Source: Moniliophthora roreri (Eukaryota > Basidiomycota > Agaricomycetes > Agaricales > Marasmiaceae). Taken from it: DNA of 64,000 bases. Of this stretch, positions 12,900 to 24,763 are shown piece after piece. The translations under genes and the position numbers were made by a program. The stretch spans positions 1 through 64,000 of the forward strand of contig LATX02000245.1 in NCBI GenBank assembly GCA_001466705.2, written 5' to 3'. The stretch's first letter is position 1; each line of letters opens with the position of its first letter. The notes under the pieces were generated by a model. That model was given only the letters and a program-made list of their open reading frames with translations. It searched no databases and was not told the DNA's origin.

Positions 12900-15100
12900 G
12901 TGCATCCTTTTAAGCTGAGCAGGACCTGCCTGCTATGCAGCTGCTATCAGTGGCTTTGTGATGTCCATGGCCATTGCAGTAATGTTGGCTGTTTCAATTT
13001 TCCCGGTGTTCATGCATCTTCTCCATAATTTTGATAGGTATTGACACAGTAGAGGCAAGGGAAAAAATCATTGAAAAGAAATAGCTTGTAGTATCAATGA
13101 CAGAACTCTCTACTTTTAACAGCCCCGATGTTTTGAGTAAGTTTTGACAGCGAGAAAACGACTCGTGGTCTATCGAAATAGTAAGTGGTCGGAGGGGGCG
13201 ACGAAGGTGGACGATACGTAATTAGCTCGGTTTGCCGTTCCGTCGCCACTGCCATCACCTGATCACCATGCTAACGCGGCAAGACCGTGATCCATGCTCC
13301 TCCATTCTCAGTTCTACTTAAGACGCTGGTTTATTGGTCCGAGAAAAAAGCTATGACACTACACTGGACGCAGATGAGTTATGTTACAGATATTTATTGT
13401 CAATATTGACCTGATTGCGGAACACAGGGAAGAATATACAATTTTTCCCAAGACGAACTTACTAGGAATCCAAGTAAGCCCGTTTCATCGACTGTTTTCT
13501 GTCTTTTGTGGCTGTTTCACGGACAGTAAATCTCAAGTTTCCGATCGGAGGCTTGGTCTGTGGAGATGACATCTCAGTGCGATAGCATTTGTGAGTTCGA
13601 CATGCTTCGCTGGCATGTTTAGACCTCCAGCTTACTGCATCCTTTGGTAGACTAAGCTCACCCGCAGACAACAGGAACGAGAACGACTCGGAGAGATGAA
13701 TTAGATGAATAAAGCAGAAGTAACTCATGATTAGGTTCAATAGGGAGGAAAGGATTGGGCCTCAAAGCGGCCTCATGAGTACTCCTAGTCCTCAGCTAAC
13801 GCTATCATGAACCCAGAAATCATCGGATCTAAGAAGCCCTATACCCTAAAGCTTCTTCTACCGAGAACAGTTTCATCGTCCATGAAGAACTCAACAGTAA
13901 CGTTCCCGTTGTCCAGTAGTTGAAAGGGATCCTGAAGACCCATCATCGATTTTGATGCACGATTGCGGTACCTCGGCGTACGCTGGTTGTCGGATAAATA
14001 GCTACATTCGGTGCAAGAGTCAAGGTGCATTTCACTTATCCTCGCCAGACACAGCACGTGCGAAACCTCGTCGCCAATATCTCGATCTCACTCGTCATTG
14101 TTAAGCGCCACCACAGTATCCACATCGAATTTACTGCAAACCATGATACACGCTATCGCATATGATAGCGTATTGCACGTCAGTAATTATGTACTTTAGG
14201 CGCTGTGTTGACTGATAATCCCAACAGTGTCCCACGAACTCGTGCCAGCCATGGAAGAGCAATGTCGCGGACGGGAGCATCTTGAGCAATCTGATACTTT
14301 GTTAAACTCAATCTTTCGGTGTCAGAGGATGTATCACCGAGTTCGCCTTACTGCGTTCCACGGCCTTTATTTGGAGGACTCATCAACAGGCCACAGCTAA
14401 ATTGATGTCTGATGCGAACAGATCGATATGTAGGTTTACGATACGCATACACACTCTAGGAACATCAGGTGCGTTTCATCGCCAGTATGGAGGACAACCT
14501 TTTGACACAGTTGTCATCAACACAGCATCTCCTCGACTCTCACGTAGATTGGATTCTGAATTGAGTTAAACGTTTATACGAAACTGTAAGCGACGGGCGG
14601 TAATCACAACATACCGTGGTATGCGAGTCGACTTGTCCTTAATCCGTGTACTGCCTGACCAGTCAGACGGAACAGGCGTGTAGGCAACACTACGTTTGTT
14701 CGCTTGACCTCTTTCTACCAAAGACGCCGAGATATGTCTAAGCTACTCGGTTGACAACTGTTTCTGGCCGCTATAGGACCACCGGGCCACCTTCATTCAT
14801 TTGTCGGATTCCAAAGCGAGGTCATGGAGTATCACATCAACCATTACGGGCGACACGAAGATAAGCTCTCTCATTCTTTGTGAACAGTGACGCTGCATTC
14901 CTCGAGGCGTATATTGGAAGTGTCTTGGTCACGGCCCTCTACTTGCATCTCTTCCTCGTACGAGTGGAGGCATTGGCACTGCATCTTGACTGCCATAATT
15001 CGGGTCCGAGGGCAACGACTTTGGGTATGATCGCTTCATTCGTGTATGGTATGCTACTACTCCGAGTCCCGTCCATAATTAGTTGAGTAGCTGGTATAGA
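12900..15100. repeat. Block Z (unit 2), decayed repeat
   Basis: This is the second copy of the block at 6.56-9.3 kb, in the same order and orientation and easily aligned by eye along most of its length. The segment near 14,880-15,085 encodes a hydrophobic, helix-like stretch (AYIGSVLVTALYLHLFLVRV) with a parallel at 9,200-9,290 in unit 1. It resembles the first helix of a fungal multi-TM protein, but it is isolated. No complete gene can be built. Confidence 0.5.
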
Positions 15101-15770
15101 GTGTGACTATTAATTACTTGGATGAGTTGACGCTCAAGGCAAGTAAAAGCAAAGGCTCAACAACAGACAAGTCCAGGGACAAAGCCAGATTCGATAGCTG
15201 ATTGAACATAAGTATTGGAACGCTGTCAATCAACGTACTTTGATCTGGCACGGTTAAATGAGGCTTTGTGGCAAACATAACAGGCGCTTCAACTTACCAG
15301 TGTCGAATCGGAACTGGATAGATTCGGGGCTTAGAATCCTAAATGCATAGTATCCAATTGAATTGATCTGGTTTCCGTGTATACTGTTGAATGATCCATC
15401 GAAGACGGTGAATTCTGATGTATGAAAGCATTGTTGAGCCCCGATGATGGTACTTGTTCGGTGGATTGTTGGAGTGACTATCGGACTAGGGGTCATAGGG
15501 AAACTATTTGCCTCGAGCAATGGATTGCTTGCCTCGGGTGGGGTGTTGTGATACGGTTGCTCGGAGCAGAAAGCGTCAAAGTTGACTGCATCGACCAAAC
15601 ATCTGGGGTGGCGGAAGGCCCGGGATCGTGTGAATTGGAAGCGTCAGAATTTACAGCACCTGACGAAGCACCTGGGCGGCAGAAGGCCTACAATTGGTCG
15701 TGTTCGTCTGCACGTTTTCCAATAAATTGGACTCGGCCCGTCGAACTGTCCACTGATCAACGGAAGTTTT
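15100..15770 (-). other. Insertion in unit 2 with a gene fragment
   Basis: Relative to unit 1 (9.35-9.40 kb) this segment is extra; the shared text resumes at GAGACCAACC. On the minus strand a frame is open from about 15,625 to 15,298, where it meets a good donor (GTAAGT). It encodes Thr/Ser/Pro-rich sequence followed by SEFTVFDGSFNSIHGNQINS. A beta-type motif of the form gsFn-x-v-x-GnQ is common near the N termini of large Agaricomycete cytoplasmic proteins, including NLR-like ones. That link is recalled and weak. Upstream, a 68-nt unit is tandemly repeated twice (about 15,558-15,690). It looks like a captured or stranded gene fragment; no partner exons were found. Confidence 0.3.
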
Positions 15771-15970
15771 CTTTCAAGGAGACCAACCTCGGCCATGGAA
15801 TACATGGTAAGTGTCCCTTTCATGCCCTGCGCGCATCTTCGCCTTCGAGAATTACCACAGTGTCCTCGAATTGCCGGTCGCGAGAGACGTCAGGAATGTC
15901 GCATTGAAATGATCTGCGACGGTAGATCGTTTCAATTCTACTAGGCCGCGGACGGACCCATTCCCCGTGC

Positions 15971-16564
15971 CAGTAAGGTAGGCATCAACTGGATCCAGCA
16001 CCCCTTACTAAGCAAGTCTGCCGTCATCATTGCCCTCAACATCCCACATCGTTCATCACTTGGAATGTAAAAAAGCTCTGATAGATGTGTTCAGAAGGAC
16101 CCGGAAAAGAGCCTTGCCAGAGCAGATTTTAAAAAAATAACCTCTTTAGTGTGTCATCCCAAAAAAAAAATGATACCTTTTCATTATATCAGAAAAGTGA
16201 TTTTTGAGGCATTCTGCACATTTCGGGGTCGGCGAACATGAAGATTTGACCTGTGATGTCACGCATCACGTGACTGTGACATTGCCCTATATAGTAACTT
16301 GCTATGCCACTTCATAGGAGCCGGAGTGCTGGCAGTCCTGGAACATGAATTAGAGGCCCATGAGTCACTGAATAGCTGTTTTGCATAGCCTCACATATAA
16401 AACATCATACCTTGTCCCTCCCCCGATACATCTCCCATGCTGAAAAATTTTTGTGCGATGCTCTGGAAGCAGATTTGGCCTTAAGCGCCCATAAGCGCCC
16501 ATTACATAATTGCTTAGTAAGGGACGCTGGATCCAGTTGACGCCTACCTTACCAATTCTATTTG
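15971..16564. mobile_element. hAT-like MITE, 594 bp, with 8-bp target site duplication
   Basis: The two ends form long inverted repeats. The left end reads CAGTAAGGTAGGCATCAACT and continues to TTACTAAGCAA. The right end, reverse-complemented, contains GGTAAGGTAGGCGTCAACTG and the same TTACTAAGCAA, giving about 45 bp of near-perfect match. The right terminus has ten extra bases between its CA and the GTAAGG core. The direct repeat CCCCGTGC flanks the element (15,963-15,970 and 16,565-16,572), and 8-bp duplications are typical of hAT transposons. The homologous site in the unit 1 paralogue near 9,505 lacks the element. There is no transposase-like frame inside, so it is non-autonomous. A GATGTCACGC/CACGTG motif lies near 16,257. 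Confidence 0.8.
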
Positions 16565-16572
16565 CCCCGTGC

Positions 16573-19140
16573 TGACGTCAATAGAAGAATAACATGGCTC
16601 ATCTCGTCGTGCTCTGTATATTCCGTCGCCTTCTGGCCCACATTGACTTGATTTCCACGGTTAAAGGTATTAAGCTTTTATGGGCTCAACTTCATTCCCA
16701 TCATCGAATATAGCGACTGTTTGGGAGGGATAATGGCGGTTGAAGCTGGTCGTGAAGCACTGCCATAGCATTTTACACGTTGTGGGCATGAGGTCAACTT
16801 GAGAGAAGGTTGTTCGTAAGGCGACAGGGCGATTCCAGCGTTACTTGAGGCGCCGGTGAATGCTTTACAAGGAGACGAATACTACAGTATTTAGAGAGTA
16901 TAACTTAGTATCGGGCACGGTGCCAAGACATACCGAGGCAGAACCATTGAATACACACCCAAATTACAAGCTCACACAGCGTCAAGCGCTCTCCGTTCAA
17001 CAATCTGGGTAAGTTAACGAAAAACTTTCTCGAGTTCTTATAGGCACTCCAAACCATGATTCCATGGATTCTAGGCCATATAGGAAGGGAGACTTTGAGG
17101 AATAGGATGGTGATAGCAAGATCATGATGGTAGCAATGATCAGGATGCCGCGGGCGCTTTAGCTGGCGTTCAACAAGCTTGCCTTCTTCCTTCACTACGA
17201 TTTTCCTTCTTTGACTTTCTGGCTGCTCGAGGGCTAAAATACTCAGTACTCAGCCATGGAAATGACGAGGACCATAACATAATGATCGGTGGAGATTTGA
17301 CTTAGACAAGATTGGTATGTGTCGGTTTGGCGCCCTTATGCTTCCTTCGGGTTGACGTGTTCGTGGAATGCTTTCCAGTGAACTGAAGAAACCCTGCCCG
17401 AAATCTTGACCCATACCATCCCCAGCACCAGCTAAAGCCCTCATGCTCCAACTCTCAGCGGAATCATCACACTCCAACACCTCCCGTTCTCGATTCAGAG
17501 ATCCTACGTCAGCAGCCCTGCCTACGTGAAAACCCAAAGCCTGCAGCGTAGTCCCATTCTGAGAGTAACTTGCCGGTCAAATGGACTGAGAAGGCAGTTT
17601 TAAGTGTACGAAGGTGTCTATTCGGGATCTTTAAAGAATTCAGCTGGTGTGCAATTTTTTCGCGTTATTGGTTGGGAAGCTAACTAGTATCCAGGCGTAC
17701 GTCCACGTTCCATGACAAGTTGAACTGTTGTTGTCCATCACAAGCCTACCCGGAAGGATACGACGGGAGGCAAAACATTGCATGTTGCAGTTCATTTGGC
17801 GAGGGAATCGAGGCATGTAGACAAGTGGGATTGGGGCCAAGTAGATACGCTGTGGCCTACGACTGGAATCCAGAGGTGAATGCGAGAGACGTATTCTTTC
17901 CGCCAGTGTGCTGATAAACTCGGTCCTTGGTTTCCTTGGATACGGCGATTCTGCGTTCCATTCTTACATCTATTTGTTCGAGATAGGGCTATCGAGGTGT
18001 CGATGCTTCTCGAGGCGTGTCGTCCTTTTTTGCCTTCAATAGGAGCGTCCAGAGTGATCAGAAGAGAAGCTTCCTCCGAGTTGATTGGGTACCTTCGTTT
18101 TTTCGCTGATTTTGGCATGGTGGCATGGGGAGACTATGCTCGGGAAGGTGTTTTGCATCCTCTCTGTCATCGTTCGCACTACTGTCAGTTTGGATGTCAA
18201 GAACTTGCCGTCTCTGCTGGACATTACTCGACAACTCTCGTTCCTTTACACAATTTTGCAACCTGCTTCGATGACGAACCTCGTAAGTCCTACTTCGTCT
18301 GTTTGATCAACAACCGTGTCTAATTATGCCCCCACATAGCAGCGTAGGCTCTTGGTGGATCAAGTTCGAATTGTGTTCTGATTGTCATCGAGAAGGCTAT
18401 CTATCATCCGTGGACTGGGATCTGTAGGATTGCAGATAATCCATTGAATGGGAGCTACCCAGGCGTTACGATGCATTACCGAAGCATTCCGTCCCATCCT
18501 AATGCACTGCTACCCAGCGTGCACGATATTCAGCTGGAGGCTTCCCCTACACTTGTAGACATCATGCAGTCCTTTTGGCGCCTCATTTGCCGCGACTTTG
18601 GATTCCTCCTCTTGTCGGCGAGTCTCAACTCCTGACACTGGCACATCCCACTCCAATGCTTTCGACCTTGGGATCATCCTCTATAGCGGCCAGGAATGGA
18701 GCTTGTGCTTCACATGTTTAGCACCTGTGGGCACCCTGTACTACTACCGCTCAGCTCGAGACCCCATCGTCCACAGAGATGCCGATCAGTCTCCTCAAGG
18801 CCGACCGTCACCATCTCTCGCGAAGATGTTGCCGCAGCGTCGACGTCTGGGGGATATCATATGGACGCTCGCATTTTCATCGATAGAGATGGCTCGGTCC
18901 CATATCTGCATTTAACGGGATATGTGTCTAATAGTATCACGTATGTCGCACTCTTCGGCGATACGGGCGTTTTTCTGATTACGGTGGTATCTAGCGGAAT
19001 GACCAGACGTTTTTCCTCAACTAATATCTGCCGCCCTGGGTGCTTCTGGTCGGCAAGTATGGACGATAGAAACTGAATGGTAAGTTTAATAAGTTTGCGT
19101 GAATGCATTCAAAGCTCACATAGGTATCATTCGTTAGATT
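16573..19140. repeat. Unit 2 (block X), decayed repeat
   Basis: This is the continuation of the second tandem unit, matching 9.6-11.7 kb and, more weakly, 29.8-31.0 and 36.6-38.4 kb. Islands of plausible coding sequence survive: MLLEACRPFLPS near 18,003, a hydrophobic segment with VIVRTTVSLDVKNL near 18,165 followed by a donor-like GTAAGTCC at 18,281, and SITYVALFGDTGVFLITVVS near 18,935. Together they suggest a former membrane protein gene on the plus strand. Stops and indels between islands prevent a model. Confidence 0.45.
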
Positions 19141-20104
19141 GCGCTCAACTGGCGCTAGGCACGGAATAGAAAAGTGATGAGAATGTGAAGCGTGACGCCA
19201 CCCTCATCTCCTGTTTTCAAGGAACGCGTGAAGCTCGGGGGCAAGCAACAGGCCAATGCTTTCCCGGACCAGGAACATCACGGAACTTTGAAGTGGACTC
19301 GGACATCAGTGCCGATCACTATGCAGACATGAGTATTCATCAGGTATGTGGTTCGCACATGGCAGGTGCTATCCTCTAATACTCCCTCTTTCTTAGCAGA
19401 ATCAGATGCCGTACCGACACATTCACTTTGGGAATTCTCAGTAGAGTAAAGATAGTTCATAGACTGCGACATCTTGTTAATCTTCGGCGTATCACTGCAC
19501 CGGAAGAATGCACCGGTATCTCGTCACTAGCGCTGATGCGAATATCAATTATCAAGTACATCATTCTTGAATAGGCGTATGAACATTGGAACATCAGGTA
19601 CACTTCATTACCTTTTTGGAGGGAAAACCTGATTCGATCGTCAATTACACAGCACCTCAACCACCGATGCCGAACTGAACGTGAATGTGGCTGCGAGGGA
19701 TCACGCGTCAAATTTTTCGGGCATCGCCCTATGATGGAAGTTGACCATTATTGTCTAGGCTATGGTCTACTGTGGTTCATGGGCGACCCCGTCTTTGCTT
19801 TTGTGCAGTATCGATCGTACAATTGACGTATGCAAAATCTTTGGCCTCCTCCAAATTCTCGGTCACCACACTGAAGGCCGTTCCATACTCGAACATTTGC
19901 CTGTCTCGGCGGCTTGCTGACGTTCCCGAAGACATCATGATCCTTACTTTTTGAATCAAGGAGTTTTGCATCATCCGATTTTGTTCGTCATCCCATCATA
20001 CATCCTGTTGTCTCACCGGAGTAACATGGCCCTGAAACGAGCGCGACCTCAACTTCTCGTATTTATATCGGTCCCGTCATCGTTTTCTTTGGATTGCGAC
20101 TACC
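19140..20104. repeat. Block Y upstream of intact seven-TM copy C
   Basis: This is a decayed repeat matching 3.5-4.1, 31.0-31.45 and 38.6-39.48 kb. It leads directly into the start codon of the intact seven-TM gene, so its 3' end should hold that gene's promoter. The last 60 bases are similar in the three plus-strand modules (a CTCGTATTTATATCGGTCC-like AT-rich lead, then the start). No gene of its own could be modelled. Confidence 0.5.
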
Positions 20105-21582
20105 ATGGGTGCCGAGCTCGACGTGTCGTCTCTTTTTAATGTCAAGTCAGTACTCGCTAAACCTATCGCCACTGTAGGAGTACGTGTAACTTTTATTCGA
20201 CACCAACGTCATTAACATGCATCCCAGATAGCCCTTCTGCTGTTTGGTGGGTGACGAATTATCATCTTCGTCAGTCACCGACGAGGTTCTCTACAACAGG
20301 ATTCTATGCTCTACTCTTTGGGCAGCTGTTGCACTTCCTCTGGACCCGCCCAAACGTGATCAACAGGAGGTTGCACATCATATGGATTACGTGTCTGTTT
20401 GTGATGGCGACTACTACATCGTTTGTGAGCTTGGCTAGTAGCATCGAGGACGCAGTCGTCTATTTCCGGGCCCTACAAACTCAGGATTTAGATCCCTTCT
20501 TTACCTACTTGGGACCAAGTCAAGCAAAGGCGGGTATAACGTGAGCTCACTTTCTTTGAGTGTTTCTACGTTGTTAACAATACCCACAGAGGGGCTATTA
20601 ATATTGGCTATGTTGTAACAAAGTAAGGGTCTCTGTTCCCCGCAATAGTGCCATACGCTGAAGTTGTTCGTCCTCAGCTGTATCGCTGATTCCGTTTTGG
20701 TCAGTGGGTGTCACATTTTAGTCTCTCCGAAGACTCAGCTTCGCCCTAGATCTATCGGTTATATGCTATCTGTGGTTCTCGGAGACGAGCCGTTGCATTC
20801 CCGATCGTGGCATCGGTGGTAACGAATGGTACGATGCTATCTGCCTGTCCGAGTGCTTTGACTGAACTGTGTTGCCTCCAGCCTTTGGCTTGGCTACGGC
20901 TATCATGAAGGTCCTGTCTATCAAAATCAACACCCTCGAATTCGTTATGAAAACCGTCAACTATTATCTCGGATACTGTACGCTCTCTTACGATTTCCTA
21001 CTAACGTGTGAACATTTATCCAAATCCTTCAGACGCTGCGAATGCTGCAGTCAATGGCATGTTGACACTCATGATTGGTACGACTCATCTTCCATGCGAT
21101 ACCTCACTACGTACTGATTCAGCCAGTGCAGCTGGTCGAATCTGGTGGGCAGCCCGAGACGCTCGACGTGGGACATCTAGCCACAGTAGCATCAGCAAAG
21201 AATTCAAGACGGTTATTGCAATGGTGTACGTGTAATATTGCTTTCTGGATCTGTCTACTTAATCTATCAAATGCAGTCTTGAATCTGGGATTGTCTACCC
21301 AACAGTGCTGATCATCAATGTTGCCCTTATTGGTAATGGGAGCCAACTCGATATTATCGTCGATCTTGGCCCCGCTGTCACCCTTGTTGCAGTAAGTGAA
21401 TAAGTAGCCGACATCCCGTCTAGTACCACTAATGCTTCAATATGCAGGGAATTGCCCCGACATTTGTTATTCTGTGGCCCTACATCACTGGATATGTACA
21501 GGAAGGTCAATTAGAAAACAAGAGTGTATCATTCCATTTAGAGTCCACCCAAGTGAAGGAAACCAACGAAGACAAGTCATGA
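20105..21582 (+). CDS. Seven-TM membrane prot., copy C (intact, 11 exons)
   Basis: Exons: 20,105-20,179; 20,228-20,246; 20,300-20,540; 20,590-20,622; 20,678-20,699; 20,750-20,828; 20,882-20,977; 21,033-21,077; 21,132-21,225; 21,277-21,391; 21,448-21,582. All introns are GT-AG and 45-57 nt, and all phases close, giving 317 aa without a stop. About seven hydrophobic segments are visible: GIALLLFGFYALLFG near residue 25, the stretch around IIWITCLFVMATT, TGAINIGYVVTNCIADSVLI, IVASVVTNAFGLATAIM, NAAVNGMLTLMI, LESGIVYPTVLIINVA and GPAVTLVAGIAPTFVILW. Motifs shared with the other copies are the sequence GRIWW after helix 5, LESG at helix 6 and GIAPT at helix 7. It resembles a large uncharacterised seven-TM family of Agaricomycetes (recalled, not searched). 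It converges on the secreted-protein gene 0.9 kb downstream. Ligand and role are unknown. The hydrophilic tail (SVSFHLEST...) should be cytoplasmic. Confidence 0.85.
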
Positions 21583-22481
21583 ATTTGGGCAAAATTAGGT
21601 ACAATTGGTTGTTTTGCGCTCTAGTCTATTGTGGTTCGAATTTGAATTTTTGATGTTATCGACCGAGGAGAGCGAGTGACTGCTCAGCACTACTACACTG
21701 GCAGCCACCTATTAGACAACATCTAGTTATCATTCATGAAGCGCATAAAACAGAACAAGGCGCAATGTGAGCGCTTGAGCACTCAACCCGATGGACAAAT
21801 CCACTGAATGGTATCGAACCTATAGTATTTTACAGCTATCCCGACTTTCATCGATGATATCTGAACCTCCCAAATCTTCAACTTCCTTCCATCGCCACCA
21901 CTCCACTTTCGTTTGCTCTAGACCACGATCAAAATCACTGCGCAAATTTTTCACCTTGCATATTATTACATTCTTCGTCGCCGCCTGAGGTGTGCATTCA
22001 TACTTGTTCTTTCGTACCCATTGCTAACGTACTTTGAACCTCGTACTCGCTCCTCGTTAGAATCCGGTATTATCCCATGACAGACCCTGACTTTTGGATC
22101 ACCGTCTCAAATACTAACTGAGCGGGTTCATATCAACCCCGGAAATCTCATAATCGAATGCGGTCACCAGCCGCTTCGTAGAGGTATGTTCTGTGATTCT
22201 CGTTATGAGTATGTAGGTGTAGCCCAGCACGCGAACAAGCTTCGGAAGTGAATTTTGAAAGTTTTGCACTCTCAGAACACCACGCAACAGGTCCCGGAGA
22301 AAATGAAGAATGGGTCGTATTGATACAGTTATAAGCAAAAAGATGTATCCTAATTAAGCGCGTAGTAATGTAGAGAGGAATCACAATAAGTTATACATTC
22401 CAGGGACCCGGGGATACGGGTTTTAACCGCCTAGAAATCAAAAAAAGTCAGCTTAAACCCAGCCTGAACTGCTCTAAGGAG

Positions 22482-22875
22482 TCAAGACCCACAGGAAACA
22501 CACGTCTGCCCGTTGCCGGGGCAAAACGTGCACTGTGGGGCGAGCGCGCTCAGCACTACTGGCTGTTGTTCGGTACGACTTGGCTGGAGGAAAAAAAAAA
22601 AGGATGTTAGCTGTGTGGGCCTGAAAGATAGCGAGGTCTCTAACCGCTTCAATGAAAGGTAGCATCCTAGAGAAGCCAGACCAGCTGTCGTTGTTGGCGT
22701 TAGGAAGCTGTCCGACTGCCACAGAACTATGTTTCCGATGCAGATCAGTAAAGGTCAGGATAGGTGCGACAAATCCAGAATCATACCTGTTCGATGGCGA
22801 CCGCAAGCTTCCAGATGCAGGGAGGACGGAAAGACCAGCAGCGGTAGCGGCGACGAGGAGAGTGGAAAAAAGCAT
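22482..22875 (-). CDS. Small secreted cysteine-tailed protein, copy C
   Basis: Exons 22,875-22,787, 22,726-22,621 and 22,583-22,482 join to 98 aa. Residues 1-22 form a signal peptide (MLFSTLLVAATAAGLSVLPA, then SG). The mature part is Ser/Asn-rich and ends in a compact cysteine tail, QCTFCPGNGQTCVSCGS, with four cysteines. Intron 1 is GT-AG. Intron 2 (22,620-22,584, 37 nt with a polypyrimidine tract) would start with GC (CAG|GCCCAC) where the 41.7-kb paralogue has GT, so splicing here may be weak. Without splicing, the frame runs to a longer tail lacking the cysteine motif. The gene sits convergent to the seven-TM gene, as in the other modules. Fungal secreted proteins of this size include effectors, but I assign no function. 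Confidence 0.6.
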
Positions 22876-22999
22876 GATGTAAAATTGACGAAAAATTAAA
22901 AGGTGGATTCGCGGAAGGGAAGACGTCGAAGAGAAAGAAGAAAACGCGTCGAAACAAAGAATTAAAAGATGACTCTCGGAGTGAAGAGTCTGAGGTTTT

Positions 23000-24760
23000 C
23001 ATGCGTCCTTTTAAACTGGCTATCCGGTAGCTTCGGGACGATCATTGCAATACAAAGATTGCCAATTCAGTTGTTCATGGTCTCAGACTCTTCCATCTTG
23101 AATTGATATCCAAGGTGGCACTGCAGGGCTCTGCTTGCGATATCAATCATAGAACTCTGCCTTTTGACGACTCCAACGTGATGGTTTGGCATAATCAGGA
23201 AAACGGTGATCCATGATCTATCGAAATGATTACTGGTTGAGCATTGAACAACAAAGGAGAGCAACGAACAAAGTGGTGGGAGCAACGAACATGAAGTCGA
23301 TAACCGTACGGAGTCTTGCCGAACTCCGAGTCGGTAACCATGCGGAATGCCGTGAGTGGTGTCATTCACCGCAGACCCTGAAACTCTGAGGTCCCTGATC
23401 CGACCCCTCGACAAACACTGGGCGCAGATGAGTTACGGTGCGAGTATGTCCTCCAGCTCTTCAATATCATGGTTGAGCTGATTGCAGAATATAGGGAAGA
23501 GTAACGCGTCAACCCCAGGGCCAACCTGGAGAATCTAATGAAGCACATCCCTTGAACCGTTCGTTGTCTTTCGTGGCCGCCATATGGACTACAGGACCTT
23601 TTAGATTTCCGGTTTCCGAGAGGCGGGGGCGACTCGAAATGAAATGAAATATCCATAACTCGTGGGCTCGCTAGCACATTTAGACATGCCTTAGCAGACT
23701 GGGACGATCTATGGAGAAAATGGATTAGTTGGCTCGTGAATGGAAATAAGAGGAAAGGATCAGGCCTTGAAGTAACCTCGTGAGTACTAATTCTATGTCG
23801 TGGCATCACAAACTCAGTATACTTCAGATTCAACAAGTCTTTGCACGCGGAAACCCATCCTGCTGAGAAATATTTCACTCCACATGAAGAATGCTAGTAA
23901 CAATTCTGCTCTCCATTCGCTGCAAGACACGTCGGAGGCTCAAGCGCTCATCGCCAATTTTGATGTACTATAGCGGTTCCTTGTGCACTGGTCATCAGGT
24001 GAGTATCCGCTTTCAGTTCATGGGTTGCTACCCTAGACTCAAAAGATGCTCAGGAACATCAAGCACATTTCCATTCATCATTCTAGAGAGGAACCTCATT
24101 CAGTCGTTACAGATACAGCATCCAGACACTGTCGCCAAGGCCGCTCGTTTCTTGTCGAGCGCCTCCATGATAAAGACTTAGCCACAGATTGCAATACCTT
24201 CTCTTTCCTATGATAACTCGTGCGTCAAAAACAATCTACTTTGAGCGCCATGTTGACTAACGATCCTTACATAGTGCCCATGGACACGACTTGCGCTAGC
24301 CATCGAAGAACAAAGCTAAAGATCGAATTGTTTGAGTTTGGAGCAATCCCGGTTGAGCCGGAGTCAATTCCGAACGCTATCGCCATATTTGCATCATTAC
24401 AGCCTTCTAACGGCTCATCAATAGTTGGTTTGATGCACACGAAGGGTTATAGATCGATATGTGGATTTTGACAGGATGCATGAACATTCTAGGATCATCG
24501 GGTATGCTTCATCGCCATTATGAAGGCTCACCTTTCGCACAGCCATCGTCAATGTAGCAAGTCCCCGATTGTGGCGTGGATTTTAATTGAGATATGAAAC
24601 CATGGGCTGGGCGGTAATCAATTATCATGGCATATTGTAGTGCATGCCGTGGTATGTAAGTCACTTTGGCCTCGATCCTTGTGCTGAGTAAAGCGGAGCA
24701 GGCATATAGACAGTACCACCTTCGTTCGTTCGATCTCTTCAGATGTCCACGAAGCTAATG
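23000..24760. repeat. Block Z, third copy, decayed
   Basis: This is a weakly conserved copy of the blocks at 6.6 and 12.9 kb. It contains the ACTGGGCGCAGATGAGTTAC core at 23,422, the ATGAAGAATGCTAGTAACA start-like text at 23,884, and the CGTGGTATGTAAGTC motif near 24,648. Open frames of 80-170 codons exist here, but they do not correspond between copies, and no complete gene is evident. Confidence 0.45.
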
Positions 24761-24763
24761 CAG

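Noticed and set aside
15422..15907. 161-codon plus-strand frame
   Set aside because: It is antisense to a more protein-like minus-strand frame and spans the 68-nt duplication. It has no splice or start context and no copy in unit 1.
23366..23878. 170-codon minus-strand frame
   Set aside because: It lies in block Z. Sibling blocks at 7.2, 13.5 and 42.6 kb do not keep this frame open, so there is no sign of selection.
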